Source: Deltaproteobacteria bacterium
GTDB taxonomy: Bacteria; Desulfobacterota; GWC2-55-46; DRME01
Reading direction: 5' to 3'
Length of the DNA stretch: 39,375 bases
Assembly: GCA_011375175.1 (NCBI GenBank)
Contig: DRME01000091.1
Coordinates: 1-39,375, forward strand
The position numbers and the translations under genes were made by a program. Below, one piece after another: positions 1 to 7,993 of this stretch (positions within the stretch are counted from its first letter, which is position 1; each line of letters begins with the position of its first letter). The notes beneath the pieces are model-generated. The model ran no database searches. It worked only from the letters and a program-made list of their open reading frames with translations, and was not told the DNA's origin.

Positions 1-215
1 CTCTCAGGCCGTCCCCGATCGAAAAAGGGCGAGGGGCGAGGGGGGCAAGAGGGGGCTTTCCTCTCGGGCCGTCCCTGAAGGAAAAAAGGCGAGGGGCAAG
101 GGGGCGTTTCCTCTCAGGTAGTCCCTGCGCCGTATTGAGCGAACGAAATGCAAGGAAACCATCCTGGGGGAAGAGGGGACTTTTCTTCTCGGGTAGTCCC
201 TGCGGCACGAAAGTC
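1..215. repeat. Degenerate tandem repeat upstream of nuoE
   Basis: A unit starting CTCTC(A/G)GG(CC/TA)GTCCC recurs at about 1, 61, 111 and 186, with spacings of roughly 60, 50 and 75 bases. The first two copies continue with an A-run and then GGCGAGGGGC. The last two share a GTAGTCCCTGCG core. No convincing gene lies here. One frame is open through it into nuoE from a TTG at 135, but that stretch is the repeat itself and has no NuoE similarity. The array is cut by the window edge, so the copy number is a minimum. Confidence 0.6.
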
Positions 216-242
216 AAGCCATCGGGAAGCGAATACGAAAAG

Positions 243-710
243 ATGTTTTCTCAAGAGATCGTAGAGCGCATAGAGGCGGCCACCAGGAAGTATCCCAACA
301 GGAAGTCGGCCACCATGGAGGCCCTGCGCATAGCGCAGTCCGTCAAGGGGCACCTCGAGGAGGACGACATGCGCGAGGTGGCGCGGCTTCTCGGCGTCTC
401 GCCCGTGGACGTGCTCCAGGTCGCGGCCTTCTACACCATGTACAACGTGCGCAGGCCCGTGGGCAGGTATCACATACAGGTCTGCCGCAACATATCGTGC
501 TCGCTGCTCGGCGCCGAGCACCTCATCGGCCACATGGAGAGGAAACTCGACATAAAGCTCGGAGGCACCACGGCGGACGGCAAGTTCACGCTCACCACCG
601 TCGAGTGTCTCGGCTCCTGCGGCACGGCGCCGGTCATGCAGATAAACGAGGACTACTACGAGAACCTCACGGCCGAGAAGATAGACGAGATACTGGCGGG
701 TCTTGACTGA
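243..710 (+). CDS. nuoE: NADH-quinone oxidoreductase subunit E (24 kDa-type)
   Basis: This is the thioredoxin-like 2Fe-2S subunit of the NADH-oxidising tip of complex I, cytoplasmic side, which pairs with NuoF. The protein is 155 residues, normal for NuoE. The four ligands of cluster N1a are visible as C81-x4-C86 and C122-x3-C126, the second within ECLGSCGTAP. I chose the ATG at 243 because the MFSQEIVERI N-terminus fits the family. The frame stays open upstream to a TTG at 135, but that segment is tandem-repeat sequence. No strong Shine-Dalgarno precedes the ATG. nuoF follows after 15 bases, so the two are co-transcribed. nuoA-D are not seen upstream within the 242 visible bases. Confidence 0.93.
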   Translation: MFSQEIVERIEAATRKYPNRKSATMEALRIAQSVKGHLEEDDMREVARLLGVSPVDVLQVAAFYTMYNVRRPVGRYHIQVCRNISCSLLGAEHLIGHMERKLDIKLGGTTADGKFTLTTVECLGSCGTAPVMQINEDYYENLTAEKIDEILAGLD

Positions 711-725
711 CGCCGCCCTCTGCGC

Positions 726-1988
726 ATGGAAAAGGTACTGCTCAGGAACATAGACAAGCCCGAGGCCTTCAAGCTCGAGAACTACCGCCGCGGCGGCGGT
801 TACGAGGCGCTCAGGAAGGCCCTCGAGATAAGGCCCGAGACGATCATCCAGATGGTCAAGGACTCGGGGCTTCGCGGACGCGGAGGGGCCGGTTTCTCGA
901 CGGGGCTGAAGTGGAGCTTCATCCCCAAGGACCCGACCATCCCCAAGTACCTCTGCTGCAATGCCGACGAGGGCGAGCCCGGCACCTTCAAGGACCGGGG
1001 GATCATCGACAACGACCCTCACCTGCTGCTCGAGGGGATGATCATATCAAGCTACGCCATCGGCGCCTCCAACGCGTACATCTATATCCGGGGCGAGTTC
1101 GCCTTCGGGGCGCGAAGGCTCGAAGAGGCCATAAAGGAGGCCTACGAAGCGGGGTTTCTCGGCGAGAACATACTGGGCTCGGGCTTCTCGCTCGACATGT
1201 ACGTCCACCGCGGCTTCGGCGCCTACATATGCGGCGAGGAGACGGCCCTTCTCGAATCGATCGAGGGACTGCGCGGCCAGCCGCGCATAAAGCCGCCCTT
1301 TCCGGCTCTGGCCGGCCTCTACGGAAAGCCCACGGTCATAAACAACGTCGAGACCCTTTCGTGCATACCGGCCATAATCGACAAGGGCGCCCAGTGGTTC
1401 GCCTCCATAGGTCCCGAGAAGAGTCCGGGTCCCAAGATATTCTGCGTGAGCGGCCACGTCAGAAGGCCCGGCCTCTACGAGCTGCCCATGGGCACCGTGC
1501 TGCGCGACCTCATCTACAACCACTGCGGCGGCGTGCCCGGCGACAGGAAGATAAAGGCCGTCATACCGGGGGGCGTGAGCGCTCCCATGCTCTCGTCCGA
1601 GGAGCTCGACACCCCTCTCGACTTCGACTCCCTGGCCGCCAAGAAGAGCATGCTCGGCTCCGGCGCCGTGGTGGTCATGGACGAGACCACCTGCATACCG
1701 AAGGTCTCGTACATAATAAACCGCTTCTTCAGCCACGAGTCCTGCGGCAAGTGCACGCCCTGCCGCGAGGGGACGGCGTGGCTTACGAGGATACTCGGGC
1801 GCATCGAGCATGGGAAGGGGCGTCCCGGAGACCTCGACGACCTCGACGCCATATGCGACGGCATATTCGGCCGCACCTTCTGTCCGCTCGGCGACGGAGC
1901 GGTCATGGCGCTTCGCGGAGCGCTCAAGCACTTCCGCCATGAGTTCGAGTATCACATCGAACACAAAAAATGCATGGTCTCCGCCTGA
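726..1988 (+). CDS. nuoF: NADH-quinone oxidoreductase subunit F (NADH/FMN-binding)
   Basis: This subunit oxidises NADH, carries FMN and holds 4Fe-4S cluster N3. It is 420 residues, the usual size. The glycine-rich nucleotide-binding loop GRGGAGFSTG is at 51-60. The conserved GAYICGEETALLESIEG segment begins at 166. The N3 ligands are C340, C343, C346 (ESCGKCTPCREGT) and C386 (TFCPLGD). All signature residues are intact, so it should be active. It lies 15 bases after nuoE and 30 bases before nuoG in one operon. The ATG start has no clear Shine-Dalgarno, which would suit translational coupling to nuoE. Confidence 0.97.
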   Translation: MEKVLLRNIDKPEAFKLENYRRGGGYEALRKALEIRPETIIQMVKDSGLRGRGGAGFSTGLKWSFIPKDPTIPKYLCCNADEGEPGTFKDRGIIDNDPHLLLEGMIISSYAIGASNAYIYIRGEFAFGARRLEEAIKEAYEAGFLGENILGSGFSLDMYVHRGFGAYICGEETALLESIEGLRGQPRIKPPFPALAGLYGKPTVINNVETLSCIPAIIDKGAQWFASIGPEKSPGPKIFCVSGHVRRPGLYELPMGTVLRDLIYNHCGGVPGDRKIKAVIPGGVSAPMLSSEELDTPLDFDSLAAKKSMLGSGAVVVMDETTCIPKVSYIINRFFSHESCGKCTPCREGTAWLTRILGRIEHGKGRPGDLDDLDAICDGIFGRTFCPLGDGAVMALRGALKHFRHEFEYHIEHKKCMVSA

Positions 1989-2018
1989 CGGACGCCGCCG
2001 GGCGGAGCCGGGATATCG

Positions 2019-4451
2019 ATGGTTACCGTAACGATAAACGGAAAAGAAGTCACGGTAGAGGATAACACCCTCATCCTCGATGCGGCCCGTCAGGCGGGCT
2101 TCGAGATACCGACCTTCTGCTACCAGGCCAACCTCTCGAGGCTCGGCTCGTGCAGGATGTGCCTTGTCGAGATCGAGGGGCAGCGCAAGCTCCAGCCCTC
2201 GTGCGTAACCCCCGTGCTCCACGGCATGAAGGTCAACACCGAGAGCGAGAACGTCCTCAAGGCCCGCTCCGACGTGCTCGAGTTCCTGCTCAGCAACCAC
2301 GCCCTGGACTGCCCGGTCTGCGACAAGGGCGGCGAGTGCGAGCTCCAGGACATGGTCTTCAGGCACGGGCCCCACAGGGGCCGCCACCGCGAGGCCAAGT
2401 ACCGCTTCCACGAAAAGGACTACGTCCTGAGCCCCGTCATCGTCAAGAACTCGAACCGCTGCGTCCACTGCATGCGCTGCGTGCGCGTCTGCAAGGAGGT
2501 GGTCGGCGTGGGCGTGCTCGGCTCCTTCGGCCGCGGCCAGACGCAGGAGGAGACGAGCTTCCTGCGCACCGAGCTCGACTGCGACCACTGCGGCAACTGC
2601 ATAGAGGTCTGTCCCGTGGGCTGCTTCATGCGCAGGCCCTACCGCTACAAGGCGAGGCCCTGGGACCTCGAGACGGCCGTGAGCGTCTGCCCCTACTGCT
2701 CCACGGGGTGCAGGATCAAGATCCAGCAGCGCGACGGCGTGGTGCTGCGCTCGATGGCCGAGCGGGGCAAGGGCTTCAACGAAGAGAGCCTCTGCGCCCG
2801 CGGCCGCTTCGGATTCGATTTCACGGGCAGCGCCGAGAGACTCACCACCCCTCTTGTGCGGCGCGACGGCGAGCTCCGAAGGGCCGGGTGGGACGAGGCC
2901 CTCTCGGTCATAAAGGAGCGTTTCAGGCTCGGCTCCAGGGCCGCCGGCATCGCCTCGGCGAGGCTCACCAACGAGGAGCTCTACCTCTTCCAGAAGCTCA
3001 TGCGCGGGGCGGTGGGCACGGCCAACGTGGATTCGGCGTCCAACAGGTGGAGCCCCCAGGCCGTCGAGGCCTTCGCCGACGTCACGGGCATGGCCGCAGG
3101 ACACAGCCGGGTCTTCGACCTCCTCGACGCCGGGACCATACTGGTCGTGGGCTCCCACCTCTCGACCGAGAACCCCGTGACCGACTACAAGGTCCGCCGC
3201 TACGTGGAGACGCGCGACACGGCGCTCATAGTCGCCTCTTCGCGCTCCATGAAGCTTGACGGCTCGGCGAGCTTCGTTCTGCGCCACGAGCCGGCCGCCG
3301 AAGGGGAGCTGCTCGAGGGCCTCGCGGCCATTGGCGGGGGCGAAGGCCGGAGCGGGGCCGTCGCCGGCGTGGACGCCGACGCCCTCCGGGGGGCGGCCCG
3401 GGAGCTCTTCGGATCGCAGACCGTGGGGATCATAGCCGGCACGGAGTTTCTGCGCTGTCCGGAGAACATCAGGGGGCTCAAGGGACTCAAGGAGGCCCTT
3501 GCCGCCGGTGGGCGCAGGGTGCTGATCATGCCGGTCTTCGACAGGCCCAACCAGCGCGGCGCCTGGACCCTCGGCGTAACGCCAGGCCTCGGCCCCGGCT
3601 TCGTGAGCCTCGACGACGGCGCCCGCGGCGAGGACTCCATAATCGAAGCCGTGGCGGCGGGCAGGATAGACTCCCTCTACGTGGCGGGAAGCGACCTCGC
3701 CGCCGCCTACCCCGACGGCGCGGCGGTGCGCAAGGCCCTTGAAAAACTCGACATGCTCGTGGTCCAGGACATCTTCCTCACCGAGACGGCCCGCATGGCC
3801 CACGTGGTCCTTCCGGCCGCCTCGTTCGCCGAGAAGTGCGGCACCTTCACCAATCAGGAGGGCCGCATCCAGCGCCTTGAAAAGCTCGTGGACCCGCCGG
3901 GCGAGGCGAAAACGGACCTCGAGATAATCGCCGCCGTCGGCGAGATGATCTCGCCGGGCTTCGGCCCCGCAACGGCCGAGCGTGTGCGGGAGGAGATAGA
4001 CAGCGAGGTCGAAGCCTACGGCTCCGCCACCGCCGACGAGCGGGGAGGACTCCTCGTGGCCGGTTCGGCGCAGGGGCTGCGCCCCGCCGACCACCCCGTC
4101 GTGGTCTCCCACGTGGAGGAGAAGGTCGACGCCGCCTTCCACTTCAAGCTCGTAACGGGCAACCACCTCTTCTTCTCGGGGACGCTTGCGCGCCGCTCGC
4201 CCGTGCTCAGAGGCCTGCTCGGCGAGCCCTACGTGGAGATAAACGAGGAAGACGCCGAGAGCCACGGCCTCAAGGCCGGCGACTTCGTGAAGGTCCACGG
4301 CAAGTACCACGAGGTGAAGCTCAAGGTGCGCACCACCCGCGGCTTCGCGCCGTCCGTGGCCTACATACCGGAGAACTTCGAGGAGCTCGAGATCAACCGT
4401 TTTTTCAGAAAGGGACACATGGTCCCGCGGGTCAACATAACGCGCGTGTAG
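2019..4451 (+). CDS. nuoG: NADH-quinone oxidoreductase subunit G (75 kDa-type, multi-cluster)
   Basis: This is the large electron-wire subunit of the complex I peripheral arm, 810 residues. Its N-terminus is a 2Fe-2S ferredoxin domain with C34, C45, C48, C62 (N1b). It is followed by H94, C98, C101, C107 (N5) and two ferredoxin-type quartets at C148/151/154/158 and C188/191/194/198. The first of these motif pairs is more ferredoxin-like than in E. coli NuoG. A further C224-x2-C227-x3-C231 with C259 is the N7-type site kept only in some bacteria. From about 270 onward is a molybdopterin-oxidoreductase-like body, catalytically inert in complex I, with a C-terminal dinucleotide-binding-like domain. 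A GGAG lies 11 bases before the ATG. Confidence 0.95.
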   Translation: MVTVTINGKEVTVEDNTLILDAARQAGFEIPTFCYQANLSRLGSCRMCLVEIEGQRKLQPSCVTPVLHGMKVNTESENVLKARSDVLEFLLSNHALDCPVCDKGGECELQDMVFRHGPHRGRHREAKYRFHEKDYVLSPVIVKNSNRCVHCMRCVRVCKEVVGVGVLGSFGRGQTQEETSFLRTELDCDHCGNCIEVCPVGCFMRRPYRYKARPWDLETAVSVCPYCSTGCRIKIQQRDGVVLRSMAERGKGFNEESLCARGRFGFDFTGSAERLTTPLVRRDGELRRAGWDEALSVIKERFRLGSRAAGIASARLTNEELYLFQKLMRGAVGTANVDSASNRWSPQAVEAFADVTGMAAGHSRVFDLLDAGTILVVGSHLSTENPVTDYKVRRYVETRDTALIVASSRSMKLDGSASFVLRHEPAAEGELLEGLAAIGGGEGRSGAVAGVDADALRGAARELFGSQTVGIIAGTEFLRCPENIRGLKGLKEALAAGGRRVLIMPVFDRPNQRGAWTLGVTPGLGPGFVSLDDGARGEDSIIEAVAAGRIDSLYVAGSDLAAAYPDGAAVRKALEKLDMLVVQDIFLTETARMAHVVLPAASFAEKCGTFTNQEGRIQRLEKLVDPPGEAKTDLEIIAAVGEMISPGFGPATAERVREEIDSEVEAYGSATADERGGLLVAGSAQGLRPADHPVVVSHVEEKVDAAFHFKLVTGNHLFFSGTLARRSPVLRGLLGEPYVEINEEDAESHGLKAGDFVKVHGKYHEVKLKVRTTRGFAPSVAYIPENFEELEINRFFRKGHMVPRVNITRV

Positions 4452-4748
4452 AGGGCCGGCGGCCGGGGGAGCCGCTTTGACGCCGCATCCGCTTTGACGC
4501 CGCATCCGCCGGCCTCCCGTTGCGGCCCCGCAGGGGCGGGCCGGCGGCGAGGGGGCCGGTTCGACGCCCGTCGGCGCCTTCACCAACAGTAACGTCGAGC
4601 TCGGTAGCGAGCCGGCGGAAACGGACGAAGGGGCGCAAAAGGGGCGCGAAGGGGGCACACGAAGGGGGCAGGGGGGAGGGCCTCTCCGGGAGAGGGCTCC
4701 CGGGGCGGAGGACCACCGGCCTTTCCCAATCGGAAGGAGGCGACCGAA
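4452..4748. other. nuoG to cNMP-binding gene intergenic, with 17-bp tandem duplication
   Basis: This 297-base gap is one of the two largest inside the nuo cluster. It contains an exact tandem duplication of GCTTTGACGCCGCATCC at 4474-4490 and 4491-4507. It also has a G-rich stretch (about 4630-4700) with several near-repeats of a GGGGCGCAAA/AAGGGGGC type. I see no intrinsic terminator and no clear promoter hexamers. A strong GGAAGGAGG Shine-Dalgarno for the next gene ends the gap. Confidence 0.5.
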
Positions 4749-5219
4749 ATGATAGACCCCAAGACTCTCAGGGACCTCCAGTTCTTCTCGGACCTCACCG
4801 ACGAGGAGCTCGAGGTCATGGCCGGCATAGTCAACAAGAAGGACTTCAAGACCGGCGACGTCGTCTTCAAGGAGACAGAGTCGGGCACGTCGCTCTACAT
4901 CATCAGGAAAGGCGAGGTCAAGGCCTGCAAGATGGCGCCCGACGGAGAGCTCCTGACGCTGACCATAATGAAGGACGGCGAGATATTCGGAGAGATGAGC
5001 TTTCTGGACGGCAGGCCCCGCTCGGCGACTATCGTCGCCATATCGGACGTGGAGACATACGTCATCGAGAAGGCCGACTTCGACACCATAGTAGACGAAC
5101 ACCCGAGGATAATCTACAAGATACTCAAGAACATCGTCTTCACGATCCACTCCATTGTGCGGGGCATGAACACCCGCTACATGGAGATGATAAACTACAT
5201 GTGGGGCAGGAGAAGGTAG
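4749..5219 (+). CDS. Stand-alone cyclic-nucleotide-binding-domain protein inside the nuo operon
   Basis: This is a 156-residue protein made almost entirely of one CRP/FNR-type cyclic-nucleotide-binding beta-barrel. Visible are the IIRKGEVKA strand-turn-strand (51-60) and an intact phosphate-binding cassette F80-G-E82 to R91-S-A-T94, with the Arg that contacts the cyclic phosphate. Helices follow to the C-terminus. There is no helix-turn-helix, so it is not a DNA-binding CRP, and there are no membrane segments. It starts at an ATG behind a GGAAGGAGG site. nuoH begins 3 bases after its stop, so it is tightly coupled to nuoH. The role is unknown. By position it could make complex I assembly or activity respond to a cyclic nucleotide; this is inference. 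A pure structural use of the fold is the alternative. Confidence 0.85.
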   Translation: MIDPKTLRDLQFFSDLTDEELEVMAGIVNKKDFKTGDVVFKETESGTSLYIIRKGEVKACKMAPDGELLTLTIMKDGEIFGEMSFLDGRPRSATIVAISDVETYVIEKADFDTIVDEHPRIIYKILKNIVFTIHSIVRGMNTRYMEMINYMWGRRR

Positions 5220-5222
5220 GCC

Positions 5223-6281
5223 TTGTTCGACTTCTTCGTAGGCGTAGACATCCTTCTCTTCGAGGTCAAGATGGTCCTTGTTGAAGTGCTGCTCATAGCC
5301 GTAAAGGTCGTCGTCGTCACGCTCATCCTCTTTGCGGCGCCGCTGCCGCTCACCTGGCTCGAGCGCAAGGTGGCCGGCCACATACAGGTGCGTCTCGGCC
5401 CTTATCGCGTGGGACCCCACGGCCTCCTCCAGCCCTTCGCCGACATGATAAAGCTCGTATTCAAGGAGGACATCGTCCCGGCCAGGGCCGACAGGTTCCT
5501 CTTCCTCGCGGCGCCGGTCGTCACCATGGTGCCGGCCTTCGCCGCCTTCGTGGCCATCCCCTTCGGCGAGACGTGGACCGTGCCCTTCGTGGGCCGCGAG
5601 GTCACGCTCTACATCTCGGACATGAACGTGGGCATACTGTACGTGCTCGCCATAGCGGGGCTCGGTATCTACGGCATAATCCTCGGCGGCTGGGCTTCGA
5701 ACAGCAAGTACGCCCTCCTGGGGGGACTCCGCTCGGCGGCCCAGATGATAAGCTACGAGATCGCCCTGAGTTTCGCCTGCATAGGTGTCGTCATGATGGC
5801 CAACTCGCTGAGCCTGGTGGAGATAGTCAGGGCCCAGTCCGGCTCCTTCACCGACTGGAACGTCTTCTATCTCCCCGTCGGTCCGGTCTGGTTCTTCATA
5901 TTCCTCACGGCCGGGCTCGCCGAGATAAACCGCATACCCTTCGACCTCCCCGAGGACGAGGGCACCCTTGCGGCGGGCTTCCACGTCGAGTACAGCGGCA
6001 TGCGTTTTGCCCTGTTCATGCTCGCCGAGTACGTGGCCATGGTCTCCATCTCGGTGCTCGCCGTGCTGCTCTTTTTCGGCGGGTGGAACGCGCCGCTGCC
6101 GATCCCGCTTCCCCCCATAGTGTGGTTCCTCATAAAGGTGGTGGCCTTCATATACTTCTTCATGTGGGTGAGGTTCACTTTCCCGCGCTACCGTTACGAC
6201 CAGCTCATGACCATCGGGTGGAAGGTGCTCATACCGCTTTCGCTCGTCAACATACTCGTAACCGGGCTCATGAGGATATGA
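5223..6281 (+). CDS. nuoH: NADH-quinone oxidoreductase subunit H (quinone-site membrane subunit)
   Basis: This membrane subunit, 352 residues with about eight helices, forms the quinone chamber and the link to the proton-pumping arm. The conserved WLERKVAGHIQ-RLGP segment is near residues 45-60. The loop EINRIPFDLPEDEG, followed by EYSGMRFALFMLAEY, is the acidic quinone-chamber loop and matches the family closely. I chose the TTG start at 5223 because GGAGAAGG sits just upstream, inside the end of the preceding gene. An ATG at 5271 is a possible alternative that would still keep the first helix. The gene lies 3 bases after the cNMP-binding gene. Confidence 0.95.
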   Translation: MFDFFVGVDILLFEVKMVLVEVLLIAVKVVVVTLILFAAPLPLTWLERKVAGHIQVRLGPYRVGPHGLLQPFADMIKLVFKEDIVPARADRFLFLAAPVVTMVPAFAAFVAIPFGETWTVPFVGREVTLYISDMNVGILYVLAIAGLGIYGIILGGWASNSKYALLGGLRSAAQMISYEIALSFACIGVVMMANSLSLVEIVRAQSGSFTDWNVFYLPVGPVWFFIFLTAGLAEINRIPFDLPEDEGTLAAGFHVEYSGMRFALFMLAEYVAMVSISVLAVLLFFGGWNAPLPIPLPPIVWFLIKVVAFIYFFMWVRFTFPRYRYDQLMTIGWKVLIPLSLVNILVTGLMRI

Positions 6282-6318
6282 GCTCCCGACTGCGACCGTA
6301 AAAGGTCCGTCCGCGCAA

Positions 6319-6903
6319 ATGACTGACAGGAAGAGAAAAGAACAGGCCGGTGCCGGCGGCGTCGTAAAGAAGGCGCTTCTGCTCGATCTCCTCAAGGGGC
6401 TGCGGGTGACGCTGGGCTACAACGTCTCCAAGAGCATCACGCACCGCTATCCCGACGAGGAGAAGTGGATACCCTACAAGCGTTTCCGGGGCCGCCACAC
6501 GCTCAACAGGACGCCCGACGGAAAGGAGCTCTGTGTAGCCTGCGAGCTCTGCGTCAAGGCCTGTCCCACGCGCTGCATAACGGTAGTGCCCATGGAGGAC
6601 GACACGGGACGGGGCATAGCCGACAGGGTGCCCAAGGTCTGGCGGGTAGACCTGGTGAGGTGCCTTTTCTGCGGCTACTGCGAGGACGCCTGCCCCACGC
6701 GCGCCGTGCGGCTCGGCCGCGACTACGAGCTCGCCTGCTTCAGCCTCGAAGAGGCGGTGCGAAACCGCGAGGAGCTGCTTAAGCCGCAGGAGATACCCGA
6801 GGACTTCGAGGGCGGACTCATCGTCAAGGCGCGGCTCGAAAAGGGCGAGAAGGGGCCCCGCGTGAGACCGGACCTCACCAAGCAGAAGAGAAGGGCCTGG
6901 TAG
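6319..6903 (+). CDS. nuoI: NADH-quinone oxidoreductase subunit I (2x4Fe-4S)
   Basis: This peripheral subunit carries clusters N6a and N6b, which deliver electrons towards N2 and the quinone. It is 194 residues, with two classic ferredoxin motifs: C72-x2-C75-x2-C78-x3-C82-P and C115-x2-C118-x2-C121-x3-C125-P. The N-terminal region (about 13-60) has the amphipathic helix and the RGRHTLNR signature typical of NuoI. The C-terminus is basic and a little longer than in E. coli. It lies 37 bases after nuoH and 53 bases before nuoJ. Confidence 0.96.
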   Translation: MTDRKRKEQAGAGGVVKKALLLDLLKGLRVTLGYNVSKSITHRYPDEEKWIPYKRFRGRHTLNRTPDGKELCVACELCVKACPTRCITVVPMEDDTGRGIADRVPKVWRVDLVRCLFCGYCEDACPTRAVRLGRDYELACFSLEEAVRNREELLKPQEIPEDFEGGLIVKARLEKGEKGPRVRPDLTKQKRRAW

Positions 6904-6956
6904 GACGGCGGCCGCCCCCCCGCCGCAGCAATCAAGTAAGGACAGGTAGTCTGTAG

Positions 6957-7478
6957 ATGGAACTCTTGTTTTTCATCGTCTTCGCGGCCCTGGCCGTGGC
7001 CTCGGCCCTCGGCGTGGTGCTCATGCGAAACCCCGTGTACAGCGCCGTCTCGCTCATAGTCTGCCTGCTGCAGATGGCGGCGCTCTTCGTGCTCCTGCGC
7101 TCGCCCTTCCTCGCCGCCGTGCAGGTCTTCATCTACGTGGGCGCCGTAATGGTTCTCTTCCTCTTCGTCGTGCTCTTTCTCGACGTGGGCAAGGAGAGCC
7201 GCAGCGTCTACATCCACGCCACGGGGCCCTGGGCCGTGCTGGGATACGCCGGTTACGCCGCGCTCACGGCCTTTCTCATAGGCTACGTGGCCCTTCGCGG
7301 AAGGCTCTCCGTCGCCCCGGGCGGCTACGACGAGCAGGCCCTCCTCGAGAACACGGAGGTCATGGGCAGGCTCCTCTACACGAAGTACATCTTCCCCTTC
7401 GAGGTCGTCTCGCTTCTGCTGCTCGTGGCGCTCGTGGGCGGCGTGGTGCTGGCCATGAAGGAAAGGGAGAAGGCGTAG
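6957..7478 (+). CDS. nuoJ: NADH-quinone oxidoreductase subunit J
   Basis: This small membrane subunit of complex I, 173 residues with five predicted helices, lies near the quinone chamber. The N-terminus MELLFFIVFAALAVASAL and the segment RNPVYSAVSLIVC are typical of NuoJ. So are the helix QVFIYVGAVMVLFLFVVLFL, with its pi-bulge type glycine, and the C-terminal helix ending VLAMKEREKA. The ATG at 6957 has only a weak upstream AAGGA. Its stop is 5 bases before nuoK. Confidence 0.95.
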   Translation: MELLFFIVFAALAVASALGVVLMRNPVYSAVSLIVCLLQMAALFVLLRSPFLAAVQVFIYVGAVMVLFLFVVLFLDVGKESRSVYIHATGPWAVLGYAGYAALTAFLIGYVALRGRLSVAPGGYDEQALLENTEVMGRLLYTKYIFPFEVVSLLLLVALVGGVVLAMKEREKA

Positions 7479-7483
7479 GCCCT

Positions 7484-7792
7484 ATGTTTACACTCACTCT
7501 GTCACACTACCTCGTACTGAGCCTCGTGCTCTTCTCCATCGGTGTCGCCGGCGTGCTGCTGCGCCGCAACATCATAATCGTGCTCATGAGCCTCGAGCTC
7601 ATATTCAACTCGGTGAACATAAGCCTCGTCGCCTTCAGCCACTACCTCCAGGACATGTCCGGCAGGGTCTTCGTCGTATTCTCCATCACCGTGGCCGCCG
7701 CCGAGGTGGCCGTGGGCCTTGCCATACTGGTGCTCGTCTACAGGCGGCGCAACACGGTCTACGTCGAAGAGCTCGACGAGATGAGGAACTGA
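7484..7792 (+). CDS. nuoK: NADH-quinone oxidoreductase subunit K
   Basis: This is a 102-residue, three-helix membrane subunit of the proton-translocating arm. The two functionally important buried glutamates are present in MSLELIFNSVN (helix 2) and AAAEVAVGLAILV (helix 3). The start RRNIIIVLMSLELI fits the family. It lies 5 bases after nuoJ. The last codons (DEMRN) and the stop lie inside a 46-bp segment that is repeated 81 bases downstream. Confidence 0.95.
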   Translation: MFTLTLSHYLVLSLVLFSIGVAGVLLRRNIIIVLMSLELIFNSVNISLVAFSHYLQDMSGRVFVVFSITVAAAEVAVGLAILVLVYRRRNTVYVEELDEMRN

Positions 7793-7900
7793 CCGGCCCG
7801 CGAGGCGGGCCGGGCGGGCGGCCGCAACCGCTGTCTTCGCGGGGTCGCCCTCTCCGACGAGATGAGGAACTGGCCGGCCCGCGAGGCGGGCCGGGCGGGC
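7774..7900. repeat. Duplicated nuoK tail with GC hairpins
   Basis: The segment 7774-7819 recurs at 7855-7900 with one mismatch in 46 bases, which turns the nuoK stop TGA into TGG. It covers the last six codons of nuoK plus its downstream GC hairpin, CCGGCCCGC-gag-GCGGGCCGG. The spacing of 81 bases is a multiple of three. No gene is visible in the 201 bases between nuoK and nuoL. Two copies of the same strong hairpin therefore sit between the genes and could limit read-through or protect the message. That role is inference. Confidence 0.8.
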
Positions 7901-7993
7901 AGGCGGGGCGGAAAGGCCGTCCGGCCATGACGATATCCCGGCCGCCGGAGCGGGCGGCCAGGGGAAGACGAACAGGCGGAACGGACAGGGATT

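Noticed and set aside
1047-6395. A 1782-codon open frame on the minus strand across nuoF-nuoI
   Set aside because: It is antisense to well-supported complex I genes, has a low-complexity Glu/His/Arg/Gly composition, and shows no recognisable domain. Long antisense frames are expected in such high-GC genes.
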